From Lactobacillus xujianguonis (GTDB lineage: Bacteria; Bacillota; Bacilli; Lactobacillales; Lactobacillaceae), in contig NZ_ML136874.1 in assembly GCF_004009905.1 (NCBI RefSeq), positions 1 to 64,000 on the forward strand: 64,000 bases of DNA, read 5' to 3'. Below, piece after piece: positions 44,600-53,940 of the stretch. The notes beneath the pieces are model-generated. The model did not search any database. It worked only from the letters and a program-made list of their open reading frames with translations, and had not been told where the DNA came from. Position 1 is the stretch's first letter; each line of letters opens with the position of its first letter. The position numbers and the translations under genes were made by a program.

Positions 44600-45526
44600 T
44601 CAAGAATGCTTGTTATCTTTTATAAAAGAGCTTTTATCAATCAAAGAGGTTAATTTGGCAATACCACGATGATCAGGTAATTTTTGTTGCAATGTATTTA
44701 GCTTGTCCAAGGCCACTTTTCTAATTGAATCGCCTTGTCCCATTCTTTCCAGAGTATTAGCAAGATCGTTTGAGCGTCTTAGAATCCGGTGTTCATTTCG
44801 ACTTTCTTCTAAGAATGCCTCATCAACTGCCCGAAGTTTTACATTTCCTTGCTCATCAAATTGGTAACCACCCCACATATGCTGCTTAATTGGCTTCATT
44901 TGTTTACTATCAACATAGCACAACTTGCCTACCATATGAGGCGAAGCTGTAATGCCTAAAGTTACTGGATCATAAATATCAACATAGTTATAAATCTTGG
45001 ACCGCATTTCACTTACTCGGCGGCGCTGCTTTTGATCAAGTAATAACCAGATATTAGTTCCTTCATAAAGATATGCACCGGCAATAGCTTCTGGGTGGTG
45101 ACAATTAGCCAAGGCATACTGAGCATTAATTGCTCCTAATGAATGTCCATAAAGATAAACCCGTTGTCCTTTAAACTGGCTAATTGTCCGGTTTAAAAGC
45201 TCTGCTGCACTCTTTAGTTGACTGGGAACACGTCGCTCATTTGCTAATAAAGCTAATAAAATTGGAATATTAGTATTTAGCCATTCATCTCGCCAAGTTG
45301 TAGGATTACCTTTCACTAAGCCATAGGAACCCTTATACAAAATAGTCACTTCATTAGGATTAGTGATGACAAAGGCTCGCATCCCGTCACTGGCGTACAC
45401 TGAATTACTAACAATCCCAATAAAATGATCACCGATTGTAATTCGCTCACCTAAAGCTAATTCTTGATATGATTTTTGCGTTAATTTTATTCTCTCTAAA
45501 TCTGTTAATTGCTTATTAACATCCAT
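44600..45526 (-). CDS. Lipase-like alpha/beta hydrolase (class 3/DUF2974-like)
   Basis: The nucleophile elbow YLYGHSLGAINAQYAL near residue 124 and the following YVDIYDPVTLG with a likely acid place it among intracellular lipase-like hydrolases. There is no signal peptide. Product 308 residues, with a helical, charged C-terminal third (ILRRSNDLANTLERM). Substrate unknown. It lies 65 bases upstream of dps on the same strand and downstream of a terminated ABC operon. Confidence 0.75.
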   Translation of the reverse strand: MDVNKQLTDLERIKLTQKSYQELALGERITIGDHFIGIVSNSVYASDGMRAFVITNPNEVTILYKGSYGLVKGNPTTWRDEWLNTNIPILLALLANERRVPSQLKSAAELLNRTISQFKGQRVYLYGHSLGAINAQYALANCHHPEAIAGAYLYEGTNIWLLLDQKQRRRVSEMRSKIYNYVDIYDPVTLGITASPHMVGKLCYVDSKQMKPIKQHMWGGYQFDEQGNVKLRAVDEAFLEESRNEHRILRRSNDLANTLERMGQGDSIRKVALDKLNTLQQKLPDHRGIAKLTSLIDKSSFIKDNKHS

Positions 45527-45535
45527 CTTTATTTA

Positions 45536-45585
45536 CCACAAAAAAATACTAACTACAGGTCCATTTTACCATGTAGTTAGTATTT
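45536..45585 (-). terminator. Terminator after the polar amino-acid ABC operon
   Basis: AAATACTAACTACA and TGTAGTTAGTATTT are perfect 14-base complements; TTTTTTTGTGG follows on the minus strand, three bases after the permease stop. Confidence 0.9.
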
Positions 45586-45588
45586 AAC

Positions 45589-46251
45589 TTAATTTTGGAA
45601 TCGCTTCTGCAAATAGCTAGCAGTAAGTGATAAGCAGAAACAAACAATGAAGTACATGATCGCAATAATGACATACATTGGAATTAAATAAGTCGTATTT
45701 TGACTGTAAATAATTTGCGCATGATAGAGCAATTCCGGCAAAACGATGATTGTTGCCAAAGAGGTATCTTTGACTAAAGAGACAAATTGCGATAACAAGG
45801 CTGGAATCATATTATGTAAGGCTTGTGGCAGCACAACATGAAACATCGCTTGACCAAAAGTCATCCCATTAGATCTGGCACCTTCCATTTGTCCAGGATC
45901 AATTGAGGAAATCCCACTTCGAACGATTTCCGCCAGCATTGCTCCCTCAAAAATTACCAGGGCAATAATTGAGGCCGTAACCGGATTAGTAACAATGCCT
46001 AATTGCGGTAAACCGAAGTAGGTAAAGAAAATAATTAACAGTAATGGTAAATTACGAATCAGGTCAATGATAAAGCCGACAATTGCGGAAATTCTAAACT
46101 TTTTGATATCCATATAGCGGATCAAGCCTAAGAATAACCCCACAATAAAACTCAAGGCAATTGAAATCAATGAAACATAAATTGTCACCCACAAACCTTG
46201 TAATAAGAAGCGAATGTCAATCCATGAATAAGCATGAATAAAAGTTTCCAT
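45589..46251 (-). CDS. Polar amino acid ABC transporter permease (second)
   Basis: A HisM/GlnP-type permease with about five hydrophobic segments and the EAA loop GARSNGMTFGQAMFHVVLPQALHNMIPAL near residue 130 that contacts the ATPase. Product 220 residues. It is the last of four genes of a binding-protein-dependent importer, 18 bases after the first permease. The two permeases are related but not identical, so they form a heterodimer, as in glutamate/glutamine importers. Confidence 0.93.
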   Translation of the reverse strand: METFIHAYSWIDIRFLLQGLWVTIYVSLISIALSFIVGLFLGLIRYMDIKKFRISAIVGFIIDLIRNLPLLLIIFFTYFGLPQLGIVTNPVTASIIALVIFEGAMLAEIVRSGISSIDPGQMEGARSNGMTFGQAMFHVVLPQALHNMIPALLSQFVSLVKDTSLATIIVLPELLYHAQIIYSQNTTYLIPMYVIIAIMYFIVCFCLSLTASYLQKRFQN

Positions 46252-46269
46252 TTTTCTTCCTTTCTTACA

Positions 46270-46911
46270 CTAGTTTGCAAATTTCTTTTCAAGGTAACGC
46301 ATGTAGTAGCTAAGTGGCATGGTCAAAATCAAATAAAATAAACCAACAACCACATAGGTATCAATCGTCTTTAGCGTTGCAAAGGCAATGATTTGCGCTT
46401 GATACATTAAATCAAATCCGGCAACAAAAGCTAAAACAGATGAATTCTTAATCAAGTTGACAAACTGATTACCTAATGGTGGAATTACGATTTTCATTGC
46501 TTGCGGCAAAATGACATAGCGCATCGCCTGAATATAGGTCATGCCGTTGGAGCGAGCACCTTCCATTTGCCCTTCTCCAATCGAATTAATTCCTGACTTA
46601 ACCGTTTCAGCAATAAAAGCTGAAGTGTATAGCGTTAAGCCAATTGTTCCGGCTTGAAAGCCTGATAATTTAACAATAAAGCGGGGAACAATCAAATAAA
46701 AGATCATCACGATAACCAATAAGGGAATATTACGAAAAATTTCAACGTAAATCCTAGCTATCACACGCCCGAACTTAGGTGGTGCAACTTCTAATAAGGC
46801 AAAAATTACGCCAAGAATTAAACTGAAGAATAAGGCAATAATGCTGCACAAAATTGTATTCCAAAAGCCCATTAGAAAGGCTGACCAATTGTTAGTGATT
46901 ATTTGCCACAC
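46270..46911 (-). CDS. Polar amino acid ABC transporter permease (first)
   Basis: Same family as the gene that follows: about five hydrophobic segments and the EAA loop GARSNGMTYIQAMRYVILPQAMKIVIPPL near residue 125. Product 213 residues. It begins two bases after the binding-protein stop, so translation is likely coupled. Together with its partner it forms the membrane channel for glutamate, glutamine or a similar amino acid. Confidence 0.93.
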   Translation of the reverse strand: MWQIITNNWSAFLMGFWNTILCSIIALFFSLILGVIFALLEVAPPKFGRVIARIYVEIFRNIPLLVIVMIFYLIVPRFIVKLSGFQAGTIGLTLYTSAFIAETVKSGINSIGEGQMEGARSNGMTYIQAMRYVILPQAMKIVIPPLGNQFVNLIKNSSVLAFVAGFDLMYQAQIIAFATLKTIDTYVVVGLFYLILTMPLSYYMRYLEKKFAN

Positions 46912-46913
46912 TT

Positions 46914-47726
46914 TTAATTCATCTCCTTCACGTTAAAACCAGGAATGCCTTTGAACCATTTATCAAGCAATTTTTGATAAATGCCATTGGCTTTTAATTC
47001 TGCAAGAGCTTGATTTAAATGTTCAACCATTTGTTTTTGCCCTTTATTAACAGCAATCCCGTATGGTGCGTTTACATAAACGCCACCAACTAACTTATAA
47101 CCCGGATTTTCTTGTGCAATTCCGGCTAAAATCCCATTATCAGTAGTCAAAGCAACACCTTGACCAGCCTTTAAAGCTGACATTGCTTGGCCATAATCAT
47201 CATATTGTAAAACTCTAGCCTTAGGGGCAAACTTATGCACATCATCAACAGCTGTTGTTCCCTTAACTGCTAAGACAGTTTGATCATTTAATTGTCGTAC
47301 ACTAGTAATCTTGCTAGATTTAGGGACTAATAATGATGATCCAGCTGGAAAGTATGGCTTAGTAAAAGTAACCTGTTTTTCTCTTTCAGGCGTAATCGTC
47401 ATCGTGGCTAATACTGCATCAATATTGTGATTCTTTAATAATGGAATTCGCGTGTTAGCTGTAGTCGTTACAAAGTTAGCCTTGGCCTTTTTGCCTAACA
47501 TTTGTTTCGTTAATGCTTGGGCTAAATCAACTTCAAACCCTTCGATTTTACCAGTGCGAATGATAGTCAAACCAAATAACCGCGTATCTGCTCGAATCCC
47601 CCAAGTAATCGCATCATCACGTTTAACTTGTTGATAAGTATTGCCCTCATCCTTTTTACATGCCGACAAAGTCAGAACAAGCAAAAGACTAACAACAAGT
47701 AAAATAATTCGTTTATTTTTTCTCAT
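46914..47726 (-). CDS. Polar amino acid ABC transporter substrate-binding lipoprotein
   Basis: A lipoprotein signal (basic start RKNKR, hydrophobic core, lipobox LSAC with Cys at about 23) is followed by a family 3 solute-binding domain (FEVDLAQALTKQMLG, LATMTITPEREKQVTFTKPYF, NKGQKQMVEHLNQALAELKANG). This anchors it on the outside of the membrane. The start is ATG 47726 with AGGTG six bases upstream; a GTG start three codons earlier lies within that site. Product 270 residues. Substrate most likely glutamine, glutamate or aspartate by family. Confidence 0.93.
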   Translation of the reverse strand: MRKNKRIILLVVSLLLVLTLSACKKDEGNTYQQVKRDDAITWGIRADTRLFGLTIIRTGKIEGFEVDLAQALTKQMLGKKAKANFVTTTANTRIPLLKNHNIDAVLATMTITPEREKQVTFTKPYFPAGSSLLVPKSSKITSVRQLNDQTVLAVKGTTAVDDVHKFAPKARVLQYDDYGQAMSALKAGQGVALTTDNGILAGIAQENPGYKLVGGVYVNAPYGIAVNKGQKQMVEHLNQALAELKANGIYQKLLDKWFKGIPGFNVKEMN

Positions 47727-47735
47727 TGTTATCAC

Positions 47736-48476
47736 CTAATCTTTGGAAATAACTTTACTCAAGAAATCACGAGCACGTTCAGTATCAGGATGAGCAAAAA
47801 ACTCTTCAGGTTTGCGGTCTTCTAAAACTTCCCCTTTGTCAAAGAAAATTAAACGCGTACCCACTTTACGTGCAAAGCCCATTTCGTGAGTTACTACAAC
47901 CATCGTAATCCCTTGTTCAGCAACATACTTCATGACATCTAATACATCCTGAATCATTTCTGGGTCCAAAGCACTAGTTGGTTCATCAAATAAAATCACT
48001 TTAGGATGCATTGCTAAAGAACGAGCAATTGCCACTCGCTGCTTCTGCCCACCTGACACCTGTCGTGGATAAGCGTTGGCTTTATCGGCCATGCCAACTT
48101 TTTCTAAATAACGCATCGCAATTTCTTTATTTTCATCATCTGGACGTTTTAACACAATTTTTGGTGCTAAAGTGACATTTTCAAGCACAGTGTGATTTTC
48201 ATATAGATTGAAATTCTGGAAAACCATGCCTACATTTTTACGAATTTTATTAATATCAGTTGCTTTATCAGCTAAATCATGGCCAGTAACAATTAATTGA
48301 CCGCTATTGATTCTTTCTAAACCATTCATAGTTCTAATCAAAGTACTTTTCCCTGAACCAGATGGGCCAATAATTGAAACAACTTCACCTTCATTGATTG
48401 TTAAGTTAATATTCTTTAACGCGTGTAACTTGCCATAATATTTATTTACATCACGAAATTCGATAATCGGTGTCAT
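47736..48476 (-). CDS. Polar amino acid ABC transporter ATP-binding protein
   Basis: The nucleotide-binding motifs are intact: Walker A GPSGSGKST near residue 38, Q-loop GMVFQNFNLY, signature VSGGQKQRVAIARSLAM, Walker B VILFDEPTSALDPE and H-loop VVTHEMGFAR. Product 246 residues, of the GlnQ/HisP group. It is the first gene of the four-gene importer. The 260-base gap to the divergent udk holds AT-rich promoter sequence but no site I can name. Confidence 0.95.
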   Translation of the reverse strand: MTPIIEFRDVNKYYGKLHALKNINLTINEGEVVSIIGPSGSGKSTLIRTMNGLERINSGQLIVTGHDLADKATDINKIRKNVGMVFQNFNLYENHTVLENVTLAPKIVLKRPDDENKEIAMRYLEKVGMADKANAYPRQVSGGQKQRVAIARSLAMHPKVILFDEPTSALDPEMIQDVLDVMKYVAEQGITMVVVTHEMGFARKVGTRLIFFDKGEVLEDRKPEEFFAHPDTERARDFLSKVISKD

Positions 48477-48740
48477 ACTCTATAAACCTTTCTGTTAAAA
48501 TTAATTAATTATTATTTTACCTTTTTTCGCTAATATTAAAAAGCTATACCAAATCAATTACACACATTTTTAAACTTTATTCGATAAATGATCTGCTATT
48601 TGCTAGATGTTTATGCGTATTTTATTTAAAATGTACGTATCGATTAGGCGAGCGATTTTTTCTGAAAACTCCAGCGAAAGTGTTGTTTTTACTATAGTTA
48701 ACCGTTAAGATGTTAGGTGATGAAAACAAAGGAGAAAAGA

Positions 48741-49370
48741 ATGAAAAAACTTGATAAGCCTGTGATTATTGGGATTGCCGGTGGGTCTGGTAGTGGTAAA
48801 ACTACCATCGCTCATGAAATTGCTGCACGAATTCATGATAATGATCGAATTATGATTATGACGCAAGATTCGTATTATAAAGACAATACTGGCGTATCAA
48901 TGCAAGACCGCATGAAGATTAATTACGATCATCCTGATGCCTTCGATATGCCATTACTTGAAGCACAATTAAATCAACTGCTTCATTGTAAGCCAATCGA
49001 AATGCCAACTTATGATTTCACTGCGCATACTCGTAGTGATGAAACCATTCATGTTGAGCCAGCTGATATCATCATCTTAGAAGGAATTCTGGTTCTCTTT
49101 AACGAAGAAATTCGTAATCTAATGAATATCAAAGTTTATGTTGATACGGACGATGATATTCGGTTCATTCGCCGTTTAGAACGTGATATGAAAGAACGAG
49201 GCCGTTCACTTGATTCAGTAATTAACCAATACTTAAGTACGGTTAAGCCAATGTATCATCAATTCATCGAGCCTACTAAACGGTATGCTGATATTATTGT
49301 TCCTGAAAGCGGAGCAAATAATGTTGCCATCGACATGTTAACCACTAAAATTAAATCAATTTTAGGTTAG
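48741..49370 (+). CDS. udk: Uridine kinase
   Basis: Uridine kinase phosphorylates uridine or cytidine with ATP or GTP in pyrimidine salvage. The P-loop GGSGSGKTT near residue 14, the DSYYKDN segment near 44 and YDHPDAFDM near 63 are typical, as is [19 protein letters not shown] near 140. From ATG 48741 (AAAGGAG eight bases upstream) the product is 209 residues; the ATG 24 bases earlier has no binding site. Single-gene unit with its own terminator. The uracil permease and nucleoside hydrolase nearby belong to the same salvage theme. Confidence 0.95.
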   Translation: MKKLDKPVIIGIAGGSGSGKTTIAHEIAARIHDNDRIMIMTQDSYYKDNTGVSMQDRMKINYDHPDAFDMPLLEAQLNQLLHCKPIEMPTYDFTAHTRSDETIHVEPADIIILEGILVLFNEEIRNLMNIKVYVDTDDDIRFIRRLERDMKERGRSLDSVINQYLSTVKPMYHQFIEPTKRYADIIVPESGANNVAIDMLTTKIKSILG

Positions 49371-49371
49371 C

Positions 49372-49411
49372 AAAAAGCGTTCAAACTGATTAAAGTTTGA
49401 GCGCTTTTTTC
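49372..49411 (+). terminator. Terminator after udk
   Basis: AAGCGTTCAAACT and AGTTTGAGCGCTT form the hairpin, followed by TTTTTTCTT. Confidence 0.85.
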
Positions 49412-49427
49412 TTATGTTTGAAAAAGA

Positions 49428-50786
49428 TCATTCTTCTTGCTGGTGACTAGTTTCCAAAATTCGATTATATTTCTTAGCAAAGAAGACAAGTAATACCACA
49501 CTGGCAATAACATAAATTACTGCAGCAATGTAATAAGCATTAGCATAGCCGTCTTGCGTATTGAACAAGTAAAATTCGGTAAACAAACCATCGATTACCC
49601 CAACTACGGCATAGGCAATTTGAACTACCGCTGTAAAGGCTGGACGCAAGTCTTTATCAACAATGACCATTTGAACTTCTTGTTGAATTGGCATCGTCGC
49701 ATTGGCTAATCCAGTTCTCAAGAAGAGCAAAATACCAACAATGACGAATAATACCATGCCACTACCGAGGTGACGGCCATTAGCTAACAGCAACATAACT
49801 GGAACACAAGTTAAAGTTCCGGCCGCTACGGAAACGATCGCACCTAATTTCTTTTCTAAGAATGGGGCAAAGAAATAACCAATTAACATTGCGGCTTGCA
49901 CAAAAGTATTAATTGTCGAAGTTACATCCCGCGGAATATGTAAGTAATTATTCAAATAAATTGGAACATAAACTGCAATTAATCGTGCACCTAATTGAAC
50001 TCCCGCAATATAAGCAATCCACATAACTGCTTTTTTGTTAAGCAATTTCTTGTACATTGCCTTTTTATCGGTTTTAGTATTGGAAGCTGTACCTTCTGAA
50101 CGATAATCACTTGGAATATCCTTAATAAATAAAGCCAAGATAAAAGCCAACATCGTAACTGCAGCAGTGATTAACAATAAAATTCGATATGAATTAGTAT
50201 AGTCAACTAAAGTTTGACCTACCATTGTTTCAGGTCTAGCAGACAAAGTTGAAGCTTCGCCATAACTAATTTTTCTAATCATACTGAAGAAAAGCACGAT
50301 GGCTTTCCCACCCAAAAAAGTACAGATGGTTTGCGTGATCAAGTTAACGATCATGACCACTGAGAACATCTTAGTTCTAATCTTACCTGGAACATATGAC
50401 GTCCACATCAATGGATACATCAGATCATAAACTCCAATGGCAGTCCAAGAAATGGTATAAGCAATCATAATTACTGCTTGGTTAGTTGTTACACAAGTCA
50501 AGGCCATAAAAATCGCGGTCATTGGTGGTAAAACTAATAAAATTTTACGATAACCCCATTTATGAACGGTCGTGATCATCAGTGACATCAAAATAGCGGT
50601 CGCTGCATTAAAAATATTTAACCCCGAAATAAGATGAGGAGCGACAATTTTATAATATGATAAAGCCGCATCATTAGTAATCCCAGTAACTGCGCCTAAA
50701 ATTCCGTAAATACAGAGATAAATATAGACGTTTCTTTTATAACGAGGATTCCACTGTCGGACGACTTCTTTTTCTTCTTTAGTCAT
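49428..50786 (-). CDS. MFS transporter of unknown substrate
   Basis: Twelve hydrophobic segments with an MFS layout; a central cytosolic loop (IPSDYRSEGTASNTKTDKKAMYKKLL) separates two halves. The substrate is not evident. Product 452 residues. It lies 122 bases downstream of the riboswitch-controlled ykoE-like gene on the same strand with no clear terminator between them, so it may be under the same thiamine control; a role in moving a thiamine-related compound or nucleoside would then be possible but unproven. Confidence 0.82.
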   Translation of the reverse strand: MTKEEKEVVRQWNPRYKRNVYIYLCIYGILGAVTGITNDAALSYYKIVAPHLISGLNIFNAATAILMSLMITTVHKWGYRKILLVLPPMTAIFMALTCVTTNQAVIMIAYTISWTAIGVYDLMYPLMWTSYVPGKIRTKMFSVVMIVNLITQTICTFLGGKAIVLFFSMIRKISYGEASTLSARPETMVGQTLVDYTNSYRILLLITAAVTMLAFILALFIKDIPSDYRSEGTASNTKTDKKAMYKKLLNKKAVMWIAYIAGVQLGARLIAVYVPIYLNNYLHIPRDVTSTINTFVQAAMLIGYFFAPFLEKKLGAIVSVAAGTLTCVPVMLLLANGRHLGSGMVLFVIVGILLFLRTGLANATMPIQQEVQMVIVDKDLRPAFTAVVQIAYAVVGVIDGLFTEFYLFNTQDGYANAYYIAAVIYVIASVVLLVFFAKKYNRILETSHQQEE

Positions 50787-50908
50787 CTAATCCTTCTTTC
50801 AATCATTCAACACTGTAAGCGATAACAGAATAGTTATATTTAATTTTATCACTTATTGAATGCTTCGCAGAGAAATTAAAATAACTATTATTTTTCACTA
50901 ATCTTTCA

Positions 50909-51487
50909 CTAATTACTTTCTGGTCGTAAGACATGATCAAACAAATTAGTAATTAACTTAACTAAAACACCATCAAATAATAACGCCGAGATCACACCTG
51001 CAATAAACATGGCAACTTGCAAATTAACAGAATACTTATACCAGCCATATAAGAAATACTGTGGAATATATCCACCTAAATTAGCAAAAAAGGCACCAGT
51101 CATGACACTTGCCCAAGAAAAGTTTTGATAACGACTCTTTTTAGGGAAAAAGCCAATTTCATTAGTGGCCCCTTGAATCAAACCTTCAAGCATAGTTAAG
51201 GCTCCCCACTGACCACCGATTGCCATTTCAACAACCGAAGCAAGTAACTCACCTAAAGTACCTGAACCAATCGTCGGCACAAAATACATTGCTAATGGTG
51301 CCGCCATATACCATAGTCCAGAAAAAGCCATGTCCATTACTGGTGCATAACCTGTGGGTAACAGCGCTAGTTTGGTTAAGTTATACACATTATTAAAACC
51401 GTAAGTGTAGATAACCCCCATAATAATTCCGATCAGAGCAACTAAAATAATTGCTTTAACATCCCATTTGGAAGATCTTTTAAACAT
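50909..51487 (-). CDS. ECF transporter S component, YkoE (thiamine/HMP) family
   Basis: A small membrane protein of 192 residues with five to six segments. The pattern FSGLWYMAAPLAMYFVPTIGSGTLGELLASVVEM near residue 55-90, followed by GALTMLEGLIQGATNEIGFF, fits YkoE, the substrate-binding subunit for thiamine or hydroxymethylpyrimidine. The TPP riboswitch directly upstream supports that firmly. The partners YkoC and YkoD (energy-coupling module) do not follow, so it probably uses the shared EcfAA'T module encoded elsewhere. Confidence 0.88.
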   Translation of the reverse strand: MFKRSSKWDVKAIILVALIGIIMGVIYTYGFNNVYNLTKLALLPTGYAPVMDMAFSGLWYMAAPLAMYFVPTIGSGTLGELLASVVEMAIGGQWGALTMLEGLIQGATNEIGFFPKKSRYQNFSWASVMTGAFFANLGGYIPQYFLYGWYKYSVNLQVAMFIAGVISALLFDGVLVKLITNLFDHVLRPESN

Positions 51488-51493
51488 GAAAAA

Positions 51494-51530
51494 ACTCCTT
51501 TTTAACTAATCTAATAAGTCAAAAGGAGTA
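51494..51530 (-). promoter_or_regulatory. Expression platform: hairpin that sequesters the ykoE ribosome binding site
   Basis: On the minus strand ACTCCTTTTGAC pairs with GTTAAAAAGGAGT, which holds the AAGGAG that would start ykoE, and TTTTTT follows right before the ATG. The hairpin could act as a terminator, as a block on translation, or both, when TPP is bound upstream. Confidence 0.65.
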
Positions 51531-51550
51531 GTTTAAAACTCAAATTTTAA

Positions 51551-51622
51551 CACTTCCCTTGCGCAAGTATTATCTTGTTCAGGTTCAAAGGGTTTTATCT
51601 CAGCTTTCCAGCACCCCTAGTG
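51551..51622 (-). ncRNA. TPP riboswitch (THI element)
   Basis: The minus strand holds the conserved core in order: GGGGTGC, GCTGAGA, ACCC, GAACCTGA, GATAATACTTGCGCAAGGGAA (cores at 51618 to 51553), closed by the P1 stem CACT/AGTG. An extended -10 promoter TGGTATACT lies just before it, overlapping the end of the ABC transporter gene (51647-51655). It should lower ykoE expression when thiamine pyrophosphate is plentiful. Confidence 0.95.
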
Positions 51623-51658
51623 ACTTAAATATTTACTTATGTGTTAAGTATACCACAC

Positions 51659-53380
51659 TTAATCAAAAGCCATTTGATCAGTATAAAGTTTGTAATAAAA
51701 ACCTCTTTCTTTGATTAACTGTTGGTGATTGCCAGCTTCAATAACTTCTCTATCTTTTAAAATGACAATTTTATCGGAATTAAGGATCATTTTTAGCCGG
51801 TGAGCAATGACAAAACTAGTTCTACCGGCAATAACCGCAGCCATCGCTTTTTGAATTTTTTCTTCGGTTACTGTATCCACATTTGAAGTAGCCTCATCCA
51901 AAATCAAGAATGGCGGATTGGTCAAAATAGTCCGCGCAATCGAAATTAACTGTTTTTGCCCAGTTGAGAAAACTGACCCACTATCACTAACCCAGGTGTC
52001 ATATTTTTGAGGTAAACTCATAATAAAATCATGAATATTAGCTTGTTTAGCGGCAGCAACAACTTCATCCATTGTGGCATTAGGTTTTCCGTAGCGAATA
52101 TTATCTGCAATGGTACCACTGAACAAAACAGAATCCTGTAAAACTATTCCTACATTGCTGCGTAAGGAACTTAATTGAATTTGGCGAATATCAGTCCCAT
52201 CAAAGGTAATTTTTCCTGCATCAACATCATAGAAGCGATTAAGTAAATTCATAATGGTTGTCTTCCCAGACCCTGTAGCACCAACAATTCCGACCATCTG
52301 ACCAGGCTTAACTTTAAAACTAATATTTTCCAAAGTTGGCTGCTTACTGCCAGGGTAAGTGAAGGTAACTTGATCAAACTCAACACTGCCACCTAATTCA
52401 TCTTTATTGGCTGCTTCATTAAACTTTACCGCTGGCTGAGTTGCTAGGACTTCGCCAATTCTGCCTAAAGATATTTGCGCCCGCGCAAACTGCATCATTG
52501 TCATCCCTGCAATCATAATTGTCCAAAGTAAGGTCAAAATATAATTAACAAATGGACTGATCACAGTAACATCTGTAGGATGGCTGGCAATTGCCCGTCC
52601 AATGAGAAAGACAACTAAGGTAATTACCAAATAAGCAATTAATTGAAAGGCTGGCATTACTGAAGAGAACCAGTAACCAATCACAATATTGTAGTCGTTT
52701 AACTTATCAGAAGTTTGATCGAATTTTTTAACCTCTTGCGGACCTTGATTAAAGGACTTAACGACACGAACTCCTTGTAAAGTTTCTTGCGCTTGATTGA
52801 AAATTTGATCCATTTTTTCCTGAAATTTACCAAATAAAGCTCTCATTTTCTTGAGCACAATCACACCAAATTCGACAATCAAAGCAACCATCAAAACCGT
52901 GACCCACCAATAACGAGGAATAATAACTATGCAGAAGATAAAGGAACCCACAATTAAAATTGGCATTCTTAAAAGCTGCATGAACAGCTGCATAATCATA
53001 TTCATAACCTGGTTCATATCGTTAATTAACCGCGTAGTTAACGAACCTACTGAAAATTCTTCAATATTACCAAAAGAAAAACTTTGAATTTTAGCATAAG
53101 TTTCTGCACGCAAATCACTGGTAACACCCTGAGCAATACGAGCCGCATAATAAACATTTACAATTCCGCTCACAATTGCAATCAGACCTAAAGCTATCAA
53201 AATTATTCCATCCTGGACTACTATTTATTTTTGGTCAGCCATAATGGCTTTTTGGATATTTTCCAATAATTTTGGTTGATATAAACTAGCAAAAGCTGAA
53301 TCGATAATTGCTAGCAAAGCACAAATGACATCTTTTTTATAGTGCTTTAGATGTGGAACTAAGATTTTAAAGTTACGCAT
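51659..53380 (-). pseudogene. Multidrug ABC exporter half with an early in-frame TAA
   Basis: The natural start is the ATG at 53378-53380 inside the marR end, with GGAGGAAG upstream. After 51 codons (MRNFKILVPHLKHYKKDV ... ADQK) an in-frame TAA at 53225-53227 interrupts, and the same frame then stays open to 51659. The complete product would be 573 residues: an exporter membrane domain of six segments, then a nucleotide-binding domain with GATGSGKTT, a degenerate signature FSTGQKQ, LILDEATSNVD and IAHRLK. Such halves normally pair with a second half in MarR-ABC-ABC operons; no second half is present. An internal TTG at 53200 could restart translation, but it lacks the first membrane segment. 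Confidence 0.88.
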
Positions 53381-53822
53381 TATCTTCCTCCTCTTGCATT
53401 GCTAAATACTTAAAAAAGATCTGGTTCCATTCTTCAGTTAGGTCAAGTAATTGTTTCATTTTAGCCGCTCCCATTTCTTGGGCGGTTTTTTCTTCTAAAT
53501 CAAATAAAGGTTGCATCTTCTTTTGGGCATACTTTTTCCCTTCAGGTGTTAAATGACACAACTTAGCACGCTTATCTTTAGGATTAACTTTTAATGCCAA
53601 ATATCCTTGCTTTTGTAGAAGCTTTATCCCCTTATTAATTGATTGCTTTGGCATATCGCTAAGTTTAGTTAATTCTTTTTGCGTCAATTCTTGCCGCATC
53701 AATAATTCATAGAGAATCATTGCTAAGTAGTCAGGCAAATGATGCTGGTTATTCCATTGTTCATACCCCTTGCTACCACGTACAATGGCTGTAGTGACTT
53801 TTTCCGTAATTGAAATTTTCAT
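53373..53822 (-). CDS. MarR family transcriptional regulator
   Basis: A winged-helix protein of 149 residues: the recognition region ELTQKELTKLSDMPKQSINKGIKLLQKQGYLAL (about 46-80) and the wing KVNPKDKRAKLCHLTPEG are typical of MarR. It overlaps the ABC exporter start by eight bases, so it is coupled to it and probably represses the operon in the absence of a drug or stress ligand. With the exporter broken, its target may be only itself. Confidence 0.93.
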   Translation of the reverse strand: MKISITEKVTTAIVRGSKGYEQWNNQHHLPDYLAMILYELLMRQELTQKELTKLSDMPKQSINKGIKLLQKQGYLALKVNPKDKRAKLCHLTPEGKKYAQKKMQPLFDLEEKTAQEMGAAKMKQLLDLTEEWNQIFFKYLAMQEEEDNA

Positions 53823-53888
53823 AGTTAGTCCTCACAGATACTAATTTGCTTAAATATAATAATAGTACATATGCGGACTATTGTCAAA

Positions 53889-53929
53889 ACAAAAAAAGAT
53901 CAAACTAGTGATTAACACTAATTTGATCC
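53889..53929 (-). terminator. Terminator after the aminopeptidase gene
   Basis: GATCAAA-TAGTG and CACTA-TTTGATC flank a five-base loop, and TTTTTTTGTT follows on the minus strand. Confidence 0.85.
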
Positions 53930-53940
53930 CTGTCAGTTGG

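Noticed and set aside
48477-48740. Riboswitch or T-box in the glnQ/udk intergenic region
   Set aside because: No conserved T-box sequence (TGGNACCGCG type) or known aptamer core was found; it is plain AT-rich promoter sequence.
53198-53200. TTG as the genuine start of the ABC exporter
   Set aside because: It lacks a ribosome binding site and would remove the first membrane segment, while the upstream ATG has GGAGGAAG and couples to marR; the TAA between them is better read as a lesion.
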